A stretch of DNA of 64,000 bases from Phragmites australis (taxonomy: Eukaryota; Streptophyta; Magnoliopsida; Poales; Poaceae), in contig NC_084930.1 in assembly GCF_958298935.1 (NCBI RefSeq), positions 28,928,001 to 28,992,000 on the forward strand, written 5' to 3'. This document shows, in pieces, positions 11,185 to 21,225 of the stretch. Below the pieces are notes generated by a model, which did no database searches, had not been told where the DNA came from, and saw nothing but the letters and a program-made list of their open reading frames with translations. Every line of letters begins with the position of its first letter. Within the stretch, counting starts at the first letter, position 1. The translations under genes were made by a program, and so were the position numbers.

Positions 11185-12152
11185 TAGGAGTGGCAACGGG
11201 TCGGGTCGGAGCCAAGTAGAGCAAGAAGACACCTGACCTGAAACGTGAAACCCGACCTGAAACGTGAAACCCGACCCAGTCCTAAAAATCAAATCGGGTG
11301 CAAATATAACCTTGGCCCTGGTAGGGACCCGAAATCGATGCGATCGGGAAGGAGAGCAGGGAAGGGAGGTTGCGGAGGACGGTCGCTACGAGTGGAGCGC
11401 GTGGCGGAGAGGGGTCGATGTGGAGCTGCTCGTGATGCGGGAGCGGGTGCAGCAGGGGGTCATGGTCATGGTTTGAGTCTGAGTCTGGGTGGTGGCTGCG
11501 ACAGTGGAGCGAGAACTGGTGGTGGCGGAGGTGGAGCGGGTGGACGAGCCTATCGCGGCACCACGCTGGGCAAGTGCGGAGGAGGTTGTCCACGTCGCGC
11601 CACAACAACGTCTCGGAGGGATCGATGGTGGCCAGGCGAAGTAGCGTGGCGTTAAGGCGCACTAGGTCGAGTACCAGCGAGGGTTCCCGAGCGGGAGTAG
11701 GCACCACGGCCTGTCAGAGCACGGTGGGGAATGAAGCCGCACCGACGGGCACGACGAAGAGGAGCGTCGTGAACGAGCACTGCAGCGGTTGCTTCATCGC
11801 CGCTGGCGCTGCAGCCCTCGTCTGGGTCTAAGTGGGTCGGAGCCATGGCATGAGGGCACACGTATCAAGGAGAGGAGGAAGTCTGTGCGAGCCGAGCTGC
11901 CAAGGAGATAAGGACTAAGTCATTGAGACAATTGGGTCAAGACGCAAAGTAGGTGAGTGGGTTGTGGGCTGAGTTGGACTATATTCAAGGCTCGTAGGGC
12001 ATCCACGGGTGCAAAATAGGATCGAACCCGACTTGGGTTGGCCCCCTGATCCAATGAACTCTTGGGGCGGTTTCTACACCCGAATTTATCCCCGTCGGGT
12101 CTAAAACCCGTGGGGCCCCGACCCGACCCGATCCGGTCCACTACCACTCTTA
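11185..12152. mobile_element. Non-autonomous hAT-type transposon, 968 bp
   Basis: The left end is TAGGAGTGGCAACGGGTCGG. The right end, reverse complemented, is TAAGAGTGGTAGTGGACCGG, so the ends are imperfect inverted repeats that continue into GGGTCGGG-type motifs. The flanks are GCACCACC (11177-11184) and GCACCACT (12153-12160), a 7/8 match consistent with the 8-bp duplication of hAT elements. No transposase is present. The interior (about 11320-11870) is strikingly GC-rich with several overlapping open frames on both strands; this may be a captured gene piece, but I recognise no protein family. Confidence 0.75.
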
Positions 12153-12160
12153 GCACCACT

Positions 12161-12569
12161 GATATATTAAAAGTTAAGGGTCAAGCGGTCGAGGGGTTTA
12201 AGCAGACAAACAAAATACTTTAGGATGGTAGATAACACTGTTACCCTACAGATATCCAAGATGCGACCAAATAAAAGGCAACAAATCATAGTAGCCACCT
12301 TATGATACAAAAGCACTGGACAATAGCTTGCATTGCGTTCCATAACTTTGGATGCAAGAACATGTTGCAGTTCAAAAGAACAATACAATGCAAACTAATT
12401 TCGTTTTTACAGGACACAAATCAGGAATGGAATGCTAACTCCATAAGCAACAAACAAAACCGATACATATGCTACAGCTGACATCCAACGTCCAGATTAG
12501 AGAAAAAAAACTAAAAGAATACCACCATTAAGAATACCATTGGATCCGCCTTTGCCGCCCACTGCCTGA
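12161..12569. other. Spacer between two hAT-type elements
   Basis: A-rich non-coding DNA. No supported feature is seen. Confidence 0.5.
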
Positions 12570-13728
12570 TAGGGCTGTCAATGAACTGAACTCGAGCGAG
12601 TCTATACACATAGGCTCGAGCTTGATACAAAGTCGAGCCAATCTCGAGTGAGCCATAGATGACTTTCGAGCTTGCAGTTAGGTTCAAGCGAAGCTCAATT
12701 AGGCTCGAGCTAGGCTAAGCTCGACAAGCGCAGATTGCTGAAGAAAACCATCAGAGAACCAAAAAAAAAAAAAAAGCACATAGCAAAGATCCAAATATAT
12801 GGTCACATGCTACGTAATCTACACAACAAAAAAGAGCACTAACAACAACCAAAAAGTGGTCACCGTTTGGAACTAGTTGTGGAGATTAGAGAGGCTGCGG
12901 AGCTGCTTGGTCACGAGGAGCAACAACGGTGGAGGCCTCGGTGGATATGCTCCGTTGTGTCGTAGATCCATCCGGTCAAGTCGGGGTGAGAAAGGCTGGT
13001 GGCCCTGCCCAAGTAGCGCACCGCGGAACTGTTGATTTGTAGACCTGTGGGATGGGCAGTTGGGGGATTAACGATTGAGGGAGCTTAGACGGTGGGGTTG
13101 GGAGGAAATGCGATGGCGGTCGGTGTGGTCATAGGGCGGAGGCTCGGAGCAGACGACTACAAGCAGCAGCGGGAGAGAGGCAAGGAGGGAGTGGCTGCGG
13201 CAAAGGAAAGAATTAGGACATGTTTGGTTTAGTTTTTTTTTCCGTAGAAGTCAGAAGTTAAATCAAATAGTTTAGCTGTAAGTTGATTGTTTTTGATGAA
13301 ACGAACTAAAAACTGTAAAGTTAATTGAGATGAGTTTTTCTAGTTTTTAGTACTGAGAAACTAAAAATTTATTACCAAAGCTAATAATAAAAAGTTATCA
13401 GTCAGAAAAGCTAAAAGTCAAAAGTCTTCACCTAACTAAACAGCCCCTTAGCTTTGTACACCGGATGCTAGACGAGCTCTCGCACCGTTGTTTTGATTTT
13501 AGCTCCCCTCCCGCTCCGCGAATTTGATTTTGGGGCTGTGGATTCTAAGTACTGGTGCTACGAAAATCACAAGCCTAAATGAGTAGCTCAATATCAGCTC
13601 GTTGAAGTTTGCGAGCTTGAGAGCAGGCTTGAGATTGGTTTGATTTCTAGTCAAGCCGATCATGAATTGAGCCTCTAGCGAGCCGAGTTCGAGTAACTCG
13701 CTAGTCTCGAGCTTTTTTGACAGACATA
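12570..13728. mobile_element. Second hAT-like element (CTCGAG-rich ends)
   Basis: The left end starts TAGGGCTGTCAATGAACTGA and carries several GAGCTCGAGC-type words. The right end, reverse complemented, starts TATGTCTGTCAAAAAAGCTC and carries the same words (GCTCGAGACTAGCGAG). This subterminal architecture is typical of hAT non-autonomous elements in grasses. I could not find a matching 8-bp flank duplication, so one end may be degraded. The interior is GC-rich in part (12880-13200) and contains a nested MITE. There is no transposase. Confidence 0.5.
13216..13447. mobile_element. Tourist/Harbinger-like MITE with TTA duplication
   Basis: A 232-bp AT-rich element. The left end is GGACATGTTTGGTTTAG; the right end, reverse complemented, is GGGGCTGTTTAGTTAGG. 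It is flanked by TTA at 13213-13215 and 13448-13450, the usual 3-bp duplication of Harbinger-type MITEs. It is nested inside the hAT-like element. Confidence 0.65.
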
Positions 13729-13765
13729 ATATCCATCTATAGCCTACCACACTAATATCTAGCCA

Positions 13766-14085
13766 CATAGCCAAACCAACCTATTATTGATCCGATTGTC
13801 ACCCAGGACCTCCCTTTTAAACCCAGCAAAGCTCCAGCACCGAAAATCCTAACTCTAACCTTTACAACTGGTGTTCAATTACTGTAGCAAGGCACTAAAT
13901 CCCCTGGCTCTAACGAGTCGAGCTCGTGTAGCTGGCGAACCTCGAACTTCGACGTCTTGCCGTATAGCCAAACCGCAGCCCATTACCGGTTCGGCTGTCA
14001 CCCAAGACCTGTCTTTTAAACCCGACGAAGCTCCAGCACCAAAAAACCTCTAACTCTGACCCTTATCGGTGGCGTTCAATTCCTC
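13766..14085 (+). repeat. Tandem duplication of the third mTERF promoter region
   Basis: Copy 1 (about 13766-13885) and copy 2 (about 13965-14082) share ATAGCCAAACC, then GTCACCCA(A/G)GACCT, CTTTTAAACCC, AAGCTCCAGCACC and GGTGTTCAATT / GGCGTTCAATT, in the same order and spacing (about 200 bp offset). The second copy lies ~105 bp before the ATG at 14190. The unit probably includes the core promoter and 5' UTR, so the gene may have two start regions. CTTTTAAA in each copy is a possible TATA-like element. Confidence 0.6.
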
Positions 14086-14189
14086 ATTTTTCAGATTCAT
14101 CTTCCATCAGCTCCTCCGGTCCTCCCGCGGACCCTCCTGCTCCTCTCAGCTGGCGAGGATCGCCCAGGCGCCGCCCCTCCGCCGCCGCA

Positions 14190-15377
14190 ATGCTGCGCCT
14201 CCGAAATCACCTTCTCCCTCTCCTCCGCGCCGCCTCCCTGCTCCCCTCCCCTCTCCACCACCGCGGCACACTCCTCTCGACCTCCGCGTCCGCCGCCCCC
14301 TTCTCCCTCGAGGACTACCTCGTGGCCACCTGCGGCCTCGCCCCAGCCCAAGCTCGCAAGGCGTACCAGAAGGCGCTCGATGGGGCAACCAAAGCGAAGC
14401 CATCCGGGGAGCTCTGTTACTCCCGCCTCAACTCCGCCTCCAACCCCGACGCCGTTCTCGCTCTGCTCTCCGGCGTCGGTCTCGCACGCGCCGACATCGC
14501 CGCCGTCGTCGCCGCCGACCCGCTGATCCTCCGCTCCTCGGTGAAGAACATCGGCCCCCGCCTCCTCGCCCTCCGCGACCGCTTCGGCCTGTCCGCTCCC
14601 CAGATCGCTCGCTTCCTCTTGGTCGGCTCCCGCGCACTCCGTGGCTGCGACGTCGGTCTCCATCTCGAATTCTTGTTATCCTTCTACGGCTCGTTTGAAC
14701 AGCTTCTCGTGGTCATGAAGAGGAACAACAGCATACTATGGACTGACCTTGAGAGAGTGGTCAAGCCTAACATCGCGCTGTTTCGTCAGTGCGGCTTAAG
14801 TGTTCGAGATATTGTCCAGATGTGTTCAAGATGCCCGTGGTTGCTTGTGTTCAACCCAGAGCGCGTGAAGGAGTTTGTGGTGCGCGCGGAAGAGCTTGGG
14901 GTTCCCCGTAGCTCCCGGATGTTCAGGCACGCAGTAGTGTCAGTCGCCTCCATCAGCAAAGAGAAAGTTGCTGCCAAGCTTGAGTTCTTGAAGAGGGCTC
15001 TTGGTTGCGCAGAGACTGAGGTTGCCATTGCAGTGTCTAAGATGCCAAGCATTCTAGGACTCTCTAAGGAGTGCCATCTCCGCAGGATTCAATTCTTGAT
15101 CAACGAGGTTGGAATGGAGCCACAGTACATTGTGGAAAGGCCTGTCCTGTTTTCATTAAGCCTGGAGAAGCGGCTGATCCCCCGGCATTGTGTCATGAAG
15201 GTCCTGCAGGCAAATGGATTGCTGAATAGCAATATGAGCTTCTTCTCATTAGCTAAAATTAGAGAGGAGACTTTTAAACTGAAGTTCATCGACTGTCACA
15301 AGGACTCTGTTACTGGGCTTGCAGATGCTTATGCTGCAGCTCGTGCTGGTGGTGTGCCCCCGAAGTCCAACCTTTGA
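14190..15377 (+). CDS. mTERF family protein, organelle-targeted (cluster member 3)
   Basis: A single-exon gene of 395 aa starting MLRLRNHLLPLLRAASLLPS, aligned to the sister starts. The N-terminus is basic, Leu/Ser/Arg-rich and lacks acidic residues to about residue 35. DYLVATCGLAPAQARKAYQK is followed by an insertion of about 17 residues relative to members 1 and 2, then PDAVLALLSGVGLARADIAA. Later repeats include LSAPQIARFLLV, CAETEVAIAVSKMPSIL and YIVERPVLFSLSLEKRLIPR. It ends AGGVPPKSNL. It is the most divergent of the three intact copies. The last ~90 coding bases are also present, decayed, at 17443-17540. Confidence 0.92.
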   Translation: MLRLRNHLLPLLRAASLLPSPLHHRGTLLSTSASAAPFSLEDYLVATCGLAPAQARKAYQKALDGATKAKPSGELCYSRLNSASNPDAVLALLSGVGLARADIAAVVAADPLILRSSVKNIGPRLLALRDRFGLSAPQIARFLLVGSRALRGCDVGLHLEFLLSFYGSFEQLLVVMKRNNSILWTDLERVVKPNIALFRQCGLSVRDIVQMCSRCPWLLVFNPERVKEFVVRAEELGVPRSSRMFRHAVVSVASISKEKVAAKLEFLKRALGCAETEVAIAVSKMPSILGLSKECHLRRIQFLINEVGMEPQYIVERPVLFSLSLEKRLIPRHCVMKVLQANGLLNSNMSFFSLAKIREETFKLKFIDCHKDSVTGLADAYAAARAGGVPPKSNL

Positions 15378-17212
15378 CATCTTGAAATATTTAAGATTCA
15401 TTTTATGCTGCATGAAGATGGTAGATTTGCGACTCACGCTTATTAGCAACTGTCCATGGTACACGCTTCCTCAATTCTTGGTTTCAGCAATAGAACCACT
15501 AGTGATCTTTGACTACTCAAGTCCAAGTTTAAGTTATGGTTATCTATGAAGGAGCTGGTTTGACTTATTCTGGAGCCTGATTGCACGTGTATGCTAGTCA
15601 CTTCTTCTTCCTAGCACACGACTGAAGGTTATCCTTAAGTTACGTTGTTCTTCTGCAGATAAGTCCTTGTTATCTCGACTGATCTTTATGCACCTCACGC
15701 TAGTCGCTGATACTTCTTTGAGTCTTGCTATTTCGTGTTTTGCTGAATGGATTATGTTTGTTTATACTGATGTTTACGTTGTACATTACTTCATTGAGTG
15801 GCCAAAATCGCTACAGAGATGAAACTCTCTATGAAACACTTGTGTAAAATCAGTGTTGTGTTGTAAGGAGCAACTAAATATTCACACTTTCTAGGAACTG
15901 TTTTGGTGCCATGGACCTCAGCCATGCACCGAAGATTGTTGTCTGTTTTTCCTAAAGGGGAGGAGGTAGAAATAGGTAGAAATAGACCACAGGTAAGGGA
16001 GGGGACTTTATATGAGAGAAAGACTTTGTTTGTCGTGCACTTCGACATAATATATTTAGAATATATCCCTTTTGTAATGGAATCTTGGCTTGGCCCCCAT
16101 AAGATTAAGGTAATTTATCTCTCATATATAGAGAATATGTCTCTTCTGGAAACAAACCCATTCAATAAAGAAACTTATTTTTCTTATATCTAAGTCTTTA
16201 ACTTATTTATCAGCATTTCGATCAGTTCTGTGATTTTTAGGGGTAGGAACTTCTCTCAAAATATTTGTACTTCTGTAGCATGTGTTGTATGATGCATAAC
16301 AAGCACGGCGCCATTTAAGTTTTTTATTGTATGTGTCAAACTATGCATTTTTTGTTTGCAGCAGTTCACATGATGTATGCAAGAACTTGCTGAAGTGTTT
16401 CTCTAATCAGGATCACAAAAGCGACTGTAACCACTGGTGCCCTCTGTTTTGAGTTGCCTCTGGAAGTCCAGATCTCGAGAGATTTCCTTATTTGCTGTCT
16501 GATTGAAGTGCAGTTGCTGTCCACGTTTTGATCTATTATTGTTTCTTATTTTCTATAACTCATGTGCAGAAGCAGCAATAGCAGATAGGCCAAGTGCATG
16601 CGGAAACTTTGTATGGCATGTGTGTAATAAGAAGAATTATGTTCATAGAATATTTGCTCATTGTATGTTAAGGCTGTAAGCTTGTGTGGAGACTGCAGAC
16701 GATATTCATGCCTGGCTTCCAAGTTCCGCTGTCTATTTTCAAACAAAACACGAACTTCCAGTGTTTTTCAGTCAGCTTTAATTTTCCTTTTGGAGTTTTC
16801 TGTCAGTTCTGGTTTCTGTTTTGTATGGATGGTTTTATACATTCAGTACTAGACCAAGTCTTAGCAGTTCGATGCTTTTGGTTCAGGTTTCAGTTTTGTA
16901 TGCAGTTTCAGGATCCCGGTTGGTAGCAGTTCATAGTAAATTTCATACATGGCACTGCAAGAATATAAAGGTCCAAAGAGTTCTCCAAACTTGTAAAAGA
17001 TTTCACTGGATCGATTGACGGAGTAAAAATGCCTAGAGAAGTTTTTATATGCTACTATACCTGTGCCATACATCGGAGTATGTTTTTCATCCATTTCACT
17101 GAATGGCCTTACGATATCCATCATTTCTAGTGCTGCTGGCTTCCTCTAGATTTGCGTCTGGGCTCTGTTACGGAATGCAAGCACAACCAGATAAAATCTT
17201 TTCGTGAACTTT
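15285..17212 (+). repeat. Duplication unit 1: mTERF 3' end plus downstream DNA
   Basis: This unit starts in the last ~90 bases of the mTERF coding region (GACTGTCAC...GCAGATGCTTAT) and extends ~1.9 kb downstream. It is matched in order by 17443-21838: the 3' end near 15325 pairs with 17479, GGCCAAAA(T/A)(T/C)GCTACAGAGA near 15800 pairs with 20020, and CTCTAGATTTGCGTCTG near 17145 pairs with 21774. No gene is evident after the mTERF stop. This copy lacks the LTR element and MITE found in unit 2. Confidence 0.75.
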
Positions 17213-17764
17213 GGGAATTTAGCTTAAGGAAACGTCCAAAGCAATTTTTTTTTGAAAAGTTTGCTACAAGAAATTGAACTTTTGCTGCTTTTGTTATTTC
17301 ACACTAACCACGTAATTTGCAGATGGATACATATTTGTGGATAGTTGCCGTGAGACGTTGATGGCACTAAGAACATGTTTGGTTTGTGTCTAACCTTATC
17401 ACGTTTAAACTTAGTCACGCAATAGATTTTTAGGTAACTATTTGATTGACTGTCACAGCTGTGTTAAGCCACACTTTGCAGATGCTTATACCGTGCTTGT
17501 GCTGGTGGTGTGCCCCCTGAAGTTGAACTCTAACACCTTGAAATATTTAAGATTCATTTTATGCTTCAGGCAGATGGTAGCATTGCAACTCACGCTCTTT
17601 AGCAACTGTCCATGGTTCAGGTTTTCTTAATTCTTGGTTCCAGCAATATAACTACTGCTGATCTCTGACTGCTCACAGTCCAAATGTAAGTTGTGGTTAT
17701 CTATGAAGGAACTGGTTTGACTTATTCTGGAGCCCTACTGCATGAGTATACTAGTCGCTTCTTC

Positions 17765-18243
17765 TGTTGGAAATAAACACGCCATGGTGTGTTCCTGGCG
17801 TGTGTGAGTCAGTGCGTGTGTGTGTCGCCGAGTCGTGCATGAGCTGCAGAGAAGCTGCGGCCATGACGGAGTCCGAGTCGAGCTCGCGAGCACAGGGGTG
17901 CTGCAGTGCACTCGGTTGGAGTCAGTTAGAGGAGTGGTGTGCGTGGCGCCGACTCGCATGGAGGAAGCCGCGTCGTCCGGACGAGCGAGTGGCTCATGGT
18001 GACGCCGAGCGGGTCCTGCAGATCATGGCGCGAAGGCCGGACGTGGAGGTTAGCTTCGTGGCGTCCTCGGCCTATATGTAGCCATGTACTCCTCTGTGTT
18101 TGTAAGTCAAGTCCAGTGAATAAGATAGCCAAGATACATGCGAGTTCGTCGCCGGAAAACCACTGTTCATCTTCTTCCTCGTGTTGCCGTCGTGAGAGAG
18201 AGAGAGAGAGAGCAAGCTATCCTAGCGTTCTTGGACGCCAACA
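17765..18243 (+). repeat. 5' LTR of the gag-only element
   Basis: 479 bp, starting TGTTGGAAATAAACACGCC and ending GACGCCAACA, so TGTTGG/CCAACA short inverted ends. A (GA)n microsatellite lies near 18193-18212. Of the sites that differ from the 3' LTR, nearly all are transitions (14 of 16 by eye), consistent with methylated-cytosine decay. Confidence 0.92.
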
Positions 18244-18245
18244 TT

Positions 18246-18257
18246 TGGTATCAGAGC
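18246..18257 (+). other. Primer-binding site, initiator Met tRNA
   Basis: TGGTATCAGAGC lies 2 bases after the 5' LTR. This 12-mer is the standard complement of the 3' end of plant initiator methionine tRNA used by copia elements. Confidence 0.92.
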
Positions 18258-18264
18258 GAGGTTG

Positions 18265-19206
18265 ATGGCGACACCACCGCGGATCGGGGAAAGCTCAGAG
18301 AGCTCGAGGGCTGGTGCCACCGTGGAGCGCGTCGTCGCCAACTCCGGCGCCGTGGAGCTCCCGCTGCTAACTCAGACCAACTACCATGAGTGGTCCTTGG
18401 TTATACAGGTGAGCTTGGAGGCGATGGAGCTGTGGGACGCGGTGGAGGCAGTCACCAAGGAGCGCGCCAAGGATCGGTGGGCACTGGCCGCCATCTTGCG
18501 CGCGGTGCCGCCGGAGATGAAGGTTGGGCTCGCCGTGAAGAAGTCGGCGAAGGAGGCGTGGGACGCGGTGAAGAAGATGCGGGTCGGTGATGACCGCATG
18601 AAGTCCGCAAGCGTGCAATGTCTCATGAAGGAGTTCGAGAACGTGGCGTTCCGCGACGGGGAGACCGTCGGCGACTTCGCGATGCGCATCAACGGGCTTG
18701 TCTCCAGCCTGCGCGAGCTTGGCGAGGCGATGGAGGACAGCCGCGTGGTGAAGAAGATCCTGCGCGTGGTCCCGAAGAAGATGAAGCAAGTCGCGGTGGC
18801 GATCGAGATGCTCGCGGATATCAACGCCATGTCCGTTGAGGAGCTCGTCGGGCAGCTACAAGTGGCGGAGGAGGCCGACGCTGAAGAACCCGCGGCGGAC
18901 CACACCGGGTGGCTGTTCCTCACTGAGGAGCAGTGGGAGGCGCGGCGGCGTCAGCGTGGCGGCAAGGAGCAGGCGTGCAGCGGTGATGCGCGCTGTGGCA
19001 GTGGCGAGAAGGGCGGCGGCCATGGTGGGGACCGTGGCGACGACGACGGCGGCGGCAACAGCACAAGCTCGGGGCGCGGTAGGAGCCGCTACCGAGGAAA
19101 GTGCTTCAACTGCGGGGAGCGCGGACACATGGCGAGGAACTGTCCGCGGAAGAAGAAGGAACAGGCGTTGCTCTGCGACGTCGACGAGGAGTTGGCGCTG
19201 CTGTGA
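18265..19206 (+). CDS. gag: Copia Gag polyprotein with CCHC zinc knuckle
   Basis: 313 aa, intact. The N-terminal half has the copia gag (UBN2/DUF4219-type) fold signature: LTQTNYHEWSLVIQVSLEAM near residue 33, then the helical region with VKKMRVGDDRMKSASVQCLM and GETVGDFAMRINGLVSSLRE. A Gly/Asp/Ser-rich linker (about 230-275) leads to the knuckle CFNCGERGHMARNC at residues 280-293 (CX2CX4HX4C) and a basic tail. The first ATG after the leader is at 18265. Gag should form the virus-like particle and package the element RNA; without pol it needs enzymes in trans. The absence of any stop or frameshift suggests recent constraint or youth. Confidence 0.93.
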   Translation: MATPPRIGESSESSRAGATVERVVANSGAVELPLLTQTNYHEWSLVIQVSLEAMELWDAVEAVTKERAKDRWALAAILRAVPPEMKVGLAVKKSAKEAWDAVKKMRVGDDRMKSASVQCLMKEFENVAFRDGETVGDFAMRINGLVSSLRELGEAMEDSRVVKKILRVVPKKMKQVAVAIEMLADINAMSVEELVGQLQVAEEADAEEPAADHTGWLFLTEEQWEARRRQRGGKEQACSGDARCGSGEKGGGHGGDRGDDDGGGNSTSSGRGRSRYRGKCFNCGERGHMARNCPRKKKEQALLCDVDEELALL

Positions 19207-19230
19207 TGACGAAGTGCGCCATGTCGTGGT

Positions 19231-19242
19231 TAGGGGGGAGAT
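19231..19242 (+). other. Polypurine tract
   Basis: TAGGGGGGAGAT lies immediately before the 3' LTR, the expected plus-strand priming site. Confidence 0.85.
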
Positions 19243-19719
19243 TGTTGGAAATAAACACGCCATGGTGTGTTCCTGGCGTGTGTGAGTCAGTGCGTGTGTG
19301 TGTCGCCGAGTCGTGCATGAGCTGCAGAGAAGCTGCGGCCATGACGGAGTCCGAGTCGAGCTCGCGAGCGCAGGGGTGCTGCAGTGCGCTTGGTCGGAGT
19401 CAGTTAGAGGAGTGGTGTGCGTGGCGCCGACTCGCATGGAGGAAGCCGCGTCGTCCGGACGAGCGAGTGGCTCATGGTGACGCCGAGCGGGTCCTGCGGA
19501 TCATGGCGCGAAGGCCGGGCGTGGAGGTTAGCTTCGTGGTGTCCCCGGCCTATATGTAGCCCTGTACTCCTCTGTGTTTGTAAGTCAAGTCCAGTGAATA
19601 AGATAGCCAAGATACAGGCGAGTTCGTCGCCGGAAAATCACTGTTCATCTTCTTCCTCGCGTTGCTGTCGTGAGAGAGAGAGAGAGAGCAAGCTATCCTA
19701 ACGTTCCTGGGCGCCAACA
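19243..19719 (+). repeat. 3' LTR of the gag-only element
   Basis: 477 bp, TGTTGG...CCAACA, directly repeated with 17765-18243. It is followed by the TCTTC duplication and the resumed host sequence. Confidence 0.92.
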
Positions 19720-21225
19720 TCTTCTTCCTCGCACATGGATGAAGATTATCCTTAAGTCACGTTGTTCTTCTGCAGATAGGTCCTTGTTATAACACTCAAG
19801 CTAATAGGAATTTGACAGTGTTAGTTTGCCCTTTTGTCTGACCTTGTTTGGTCAGTATGTTTTTATGTCAACTGATGTTTACTTAGCTCATGCTAGTCAC
19901 TTATATTTCTTTGAGGCTTGCCTACTTTGTTTTTAGCTGAATGGATTACTTCCATTTTGAACTGTGGTTTACTTTGTCCATTACGTCATTGAGGCTTGAC
20001 TAGTTTGCTTTCAGGTAGTGGCCAAAATTGCTACAGAGAAGGAACTCTCCATGATAAACTTCCATAAAATTAGCGTTGTAAGGACCTACTAAATGTTCAT
20101 GCTTTTAAATAACTATTTTGGCGTCCATGGACCTTAGTCCACATACCAAAGATGGTCCTCTGCTCGGCCTGAATGGTATGAGAGTACTAATAGGTAGAAA
20201 TAGTCAAATAGACCACAGGTAAGGCAGAAGACTTAACATGATAAAAAGACTAATTTGTTGTTCTTACATTGTTCCCAGACGACAATCCCACGCTTCCCTT
20301 TTGTAAGGGCATCTTGACTTGACCGCTAAGAAACAATATTTATGATTAAGGATTATATATCATACATGGAATATAACTCTTCAGAAAGCAAACCCGTTGA
20401 ATAAGGAAACTAATTATTCTTAAATTTAAGTTTGTAATTTTCTGATTAACATTTCAATTAGTTAACGTTTTTGAGACGTCGGAATTTCTCTCAAAATATT
20501 TTACTTCTGTAGCGCGTGCATGATGCATAGCAAGTACACTACCATTTTAAGGTTTTGTCATGTTAAAAGAGGAAAAAGAAGAGGTTGGAGATGAGAAGAT
20601 AATACCAAAGTAACAGGCAAGCAGGATTGCAAAAGCCGCTGTAACCGCTGGTGCCCGTTTTGAGTTGCTTCTGAAAGTTCAGACCTTGAGTCAGCTCCTT
20701 ATTTGTTGTCTGGATGAGTTGCAGTTGGTGTCCACGTTTGTATTACTCTTTTGTTTCTTATTTCCATATCTCGTGCACAAGCAGCAAAAAAGATGGACCA
20801 AGTGCATGTGTAAACTTTGCATGGCATGTGTGTAATAAGAGTATATGTGTTCGTTGTATGTAAGGCTGTAAGCTGTTCCAAGTTCCAAACAGTCATGTTA
20901 TGGAAGATGCGAGTGCCAAGTTCCGGAAGTATTTTTTTTCTGTGTGGAGACTGCAGCCAATTCATACCCTGGCTTCCAAGTTCCACTATATATTTTCAAG
21001 CATAACTCGGAACTTACAGTGTTTTTCAGTCGGCTTCTATTTCCCTCTTGGAGTTTTCTGTCAGTTCTGGTCCTGTTTCTGTGTATGACAATTTCAGTTT
21101 TACACATCGAGTACTAGACCAAGTCTCCGCAGTTCATTGCGTTTGTTCCAGTTGTCAGTTTTGTATGAAGTTTCATGATCCAGGTCGTTAGCAATTCGTA
21201 GTAAATTACATACATGAACCTGTAT

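Larger units (their letters stand above)
17765..19719 (+). mobile_element. Gag-only copia LTR retrotransposon (TR-GAG type)
   Basis: A complete 1,955-bp element: LTR 17765-18243, initiator-Met tRNA primer site, one gag frame, purine tract, LTR 19243-19719. The flanks are a perfect 5-bp duplication, TCTTC, at 17760-17764 and 19720-19724. Between the gag stop and the second LTR there are only ~36 bases, so protease, integrase and RT were never there or were precisely lost. This matches the class called TR-GAG: non-autonomous elements that keep gag and rely on a partner's pol. The two LTRs differ at 16 sites by eye plus a 2-bp repeat-length change. Confidence 0.93.

Noticed and set aside
11245..11861. 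Overlapping frames on both strands in the 11.2-11.9 kb hAT core as a host gene
   Set aside because: No frame has a recognisable domain, and they lie between hAT ends with a duplication; kept only as a possible captured fragment.
14097..14663. 188-codon frame on the - strand over the third mTERF gene
   Set aside because: It is the antisense shadow of a GC-rich coding exon; no recognisable domain, whereas the + strand is clearly mTERF.
17739..18261. Open frames inside the LTRs (for example 17767-18081 and 19101-19559)
   Set aside because: The two LTR copies carry the same meaningless frames; they are non-coding regulatory repeats.
18381..18923. 180-codon frame on the - strand inside the gag-only element
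   Set aside because: Low-complexity Ser/Thr/Ala product opposite the real Gag frame; a shadow caused by high GC.
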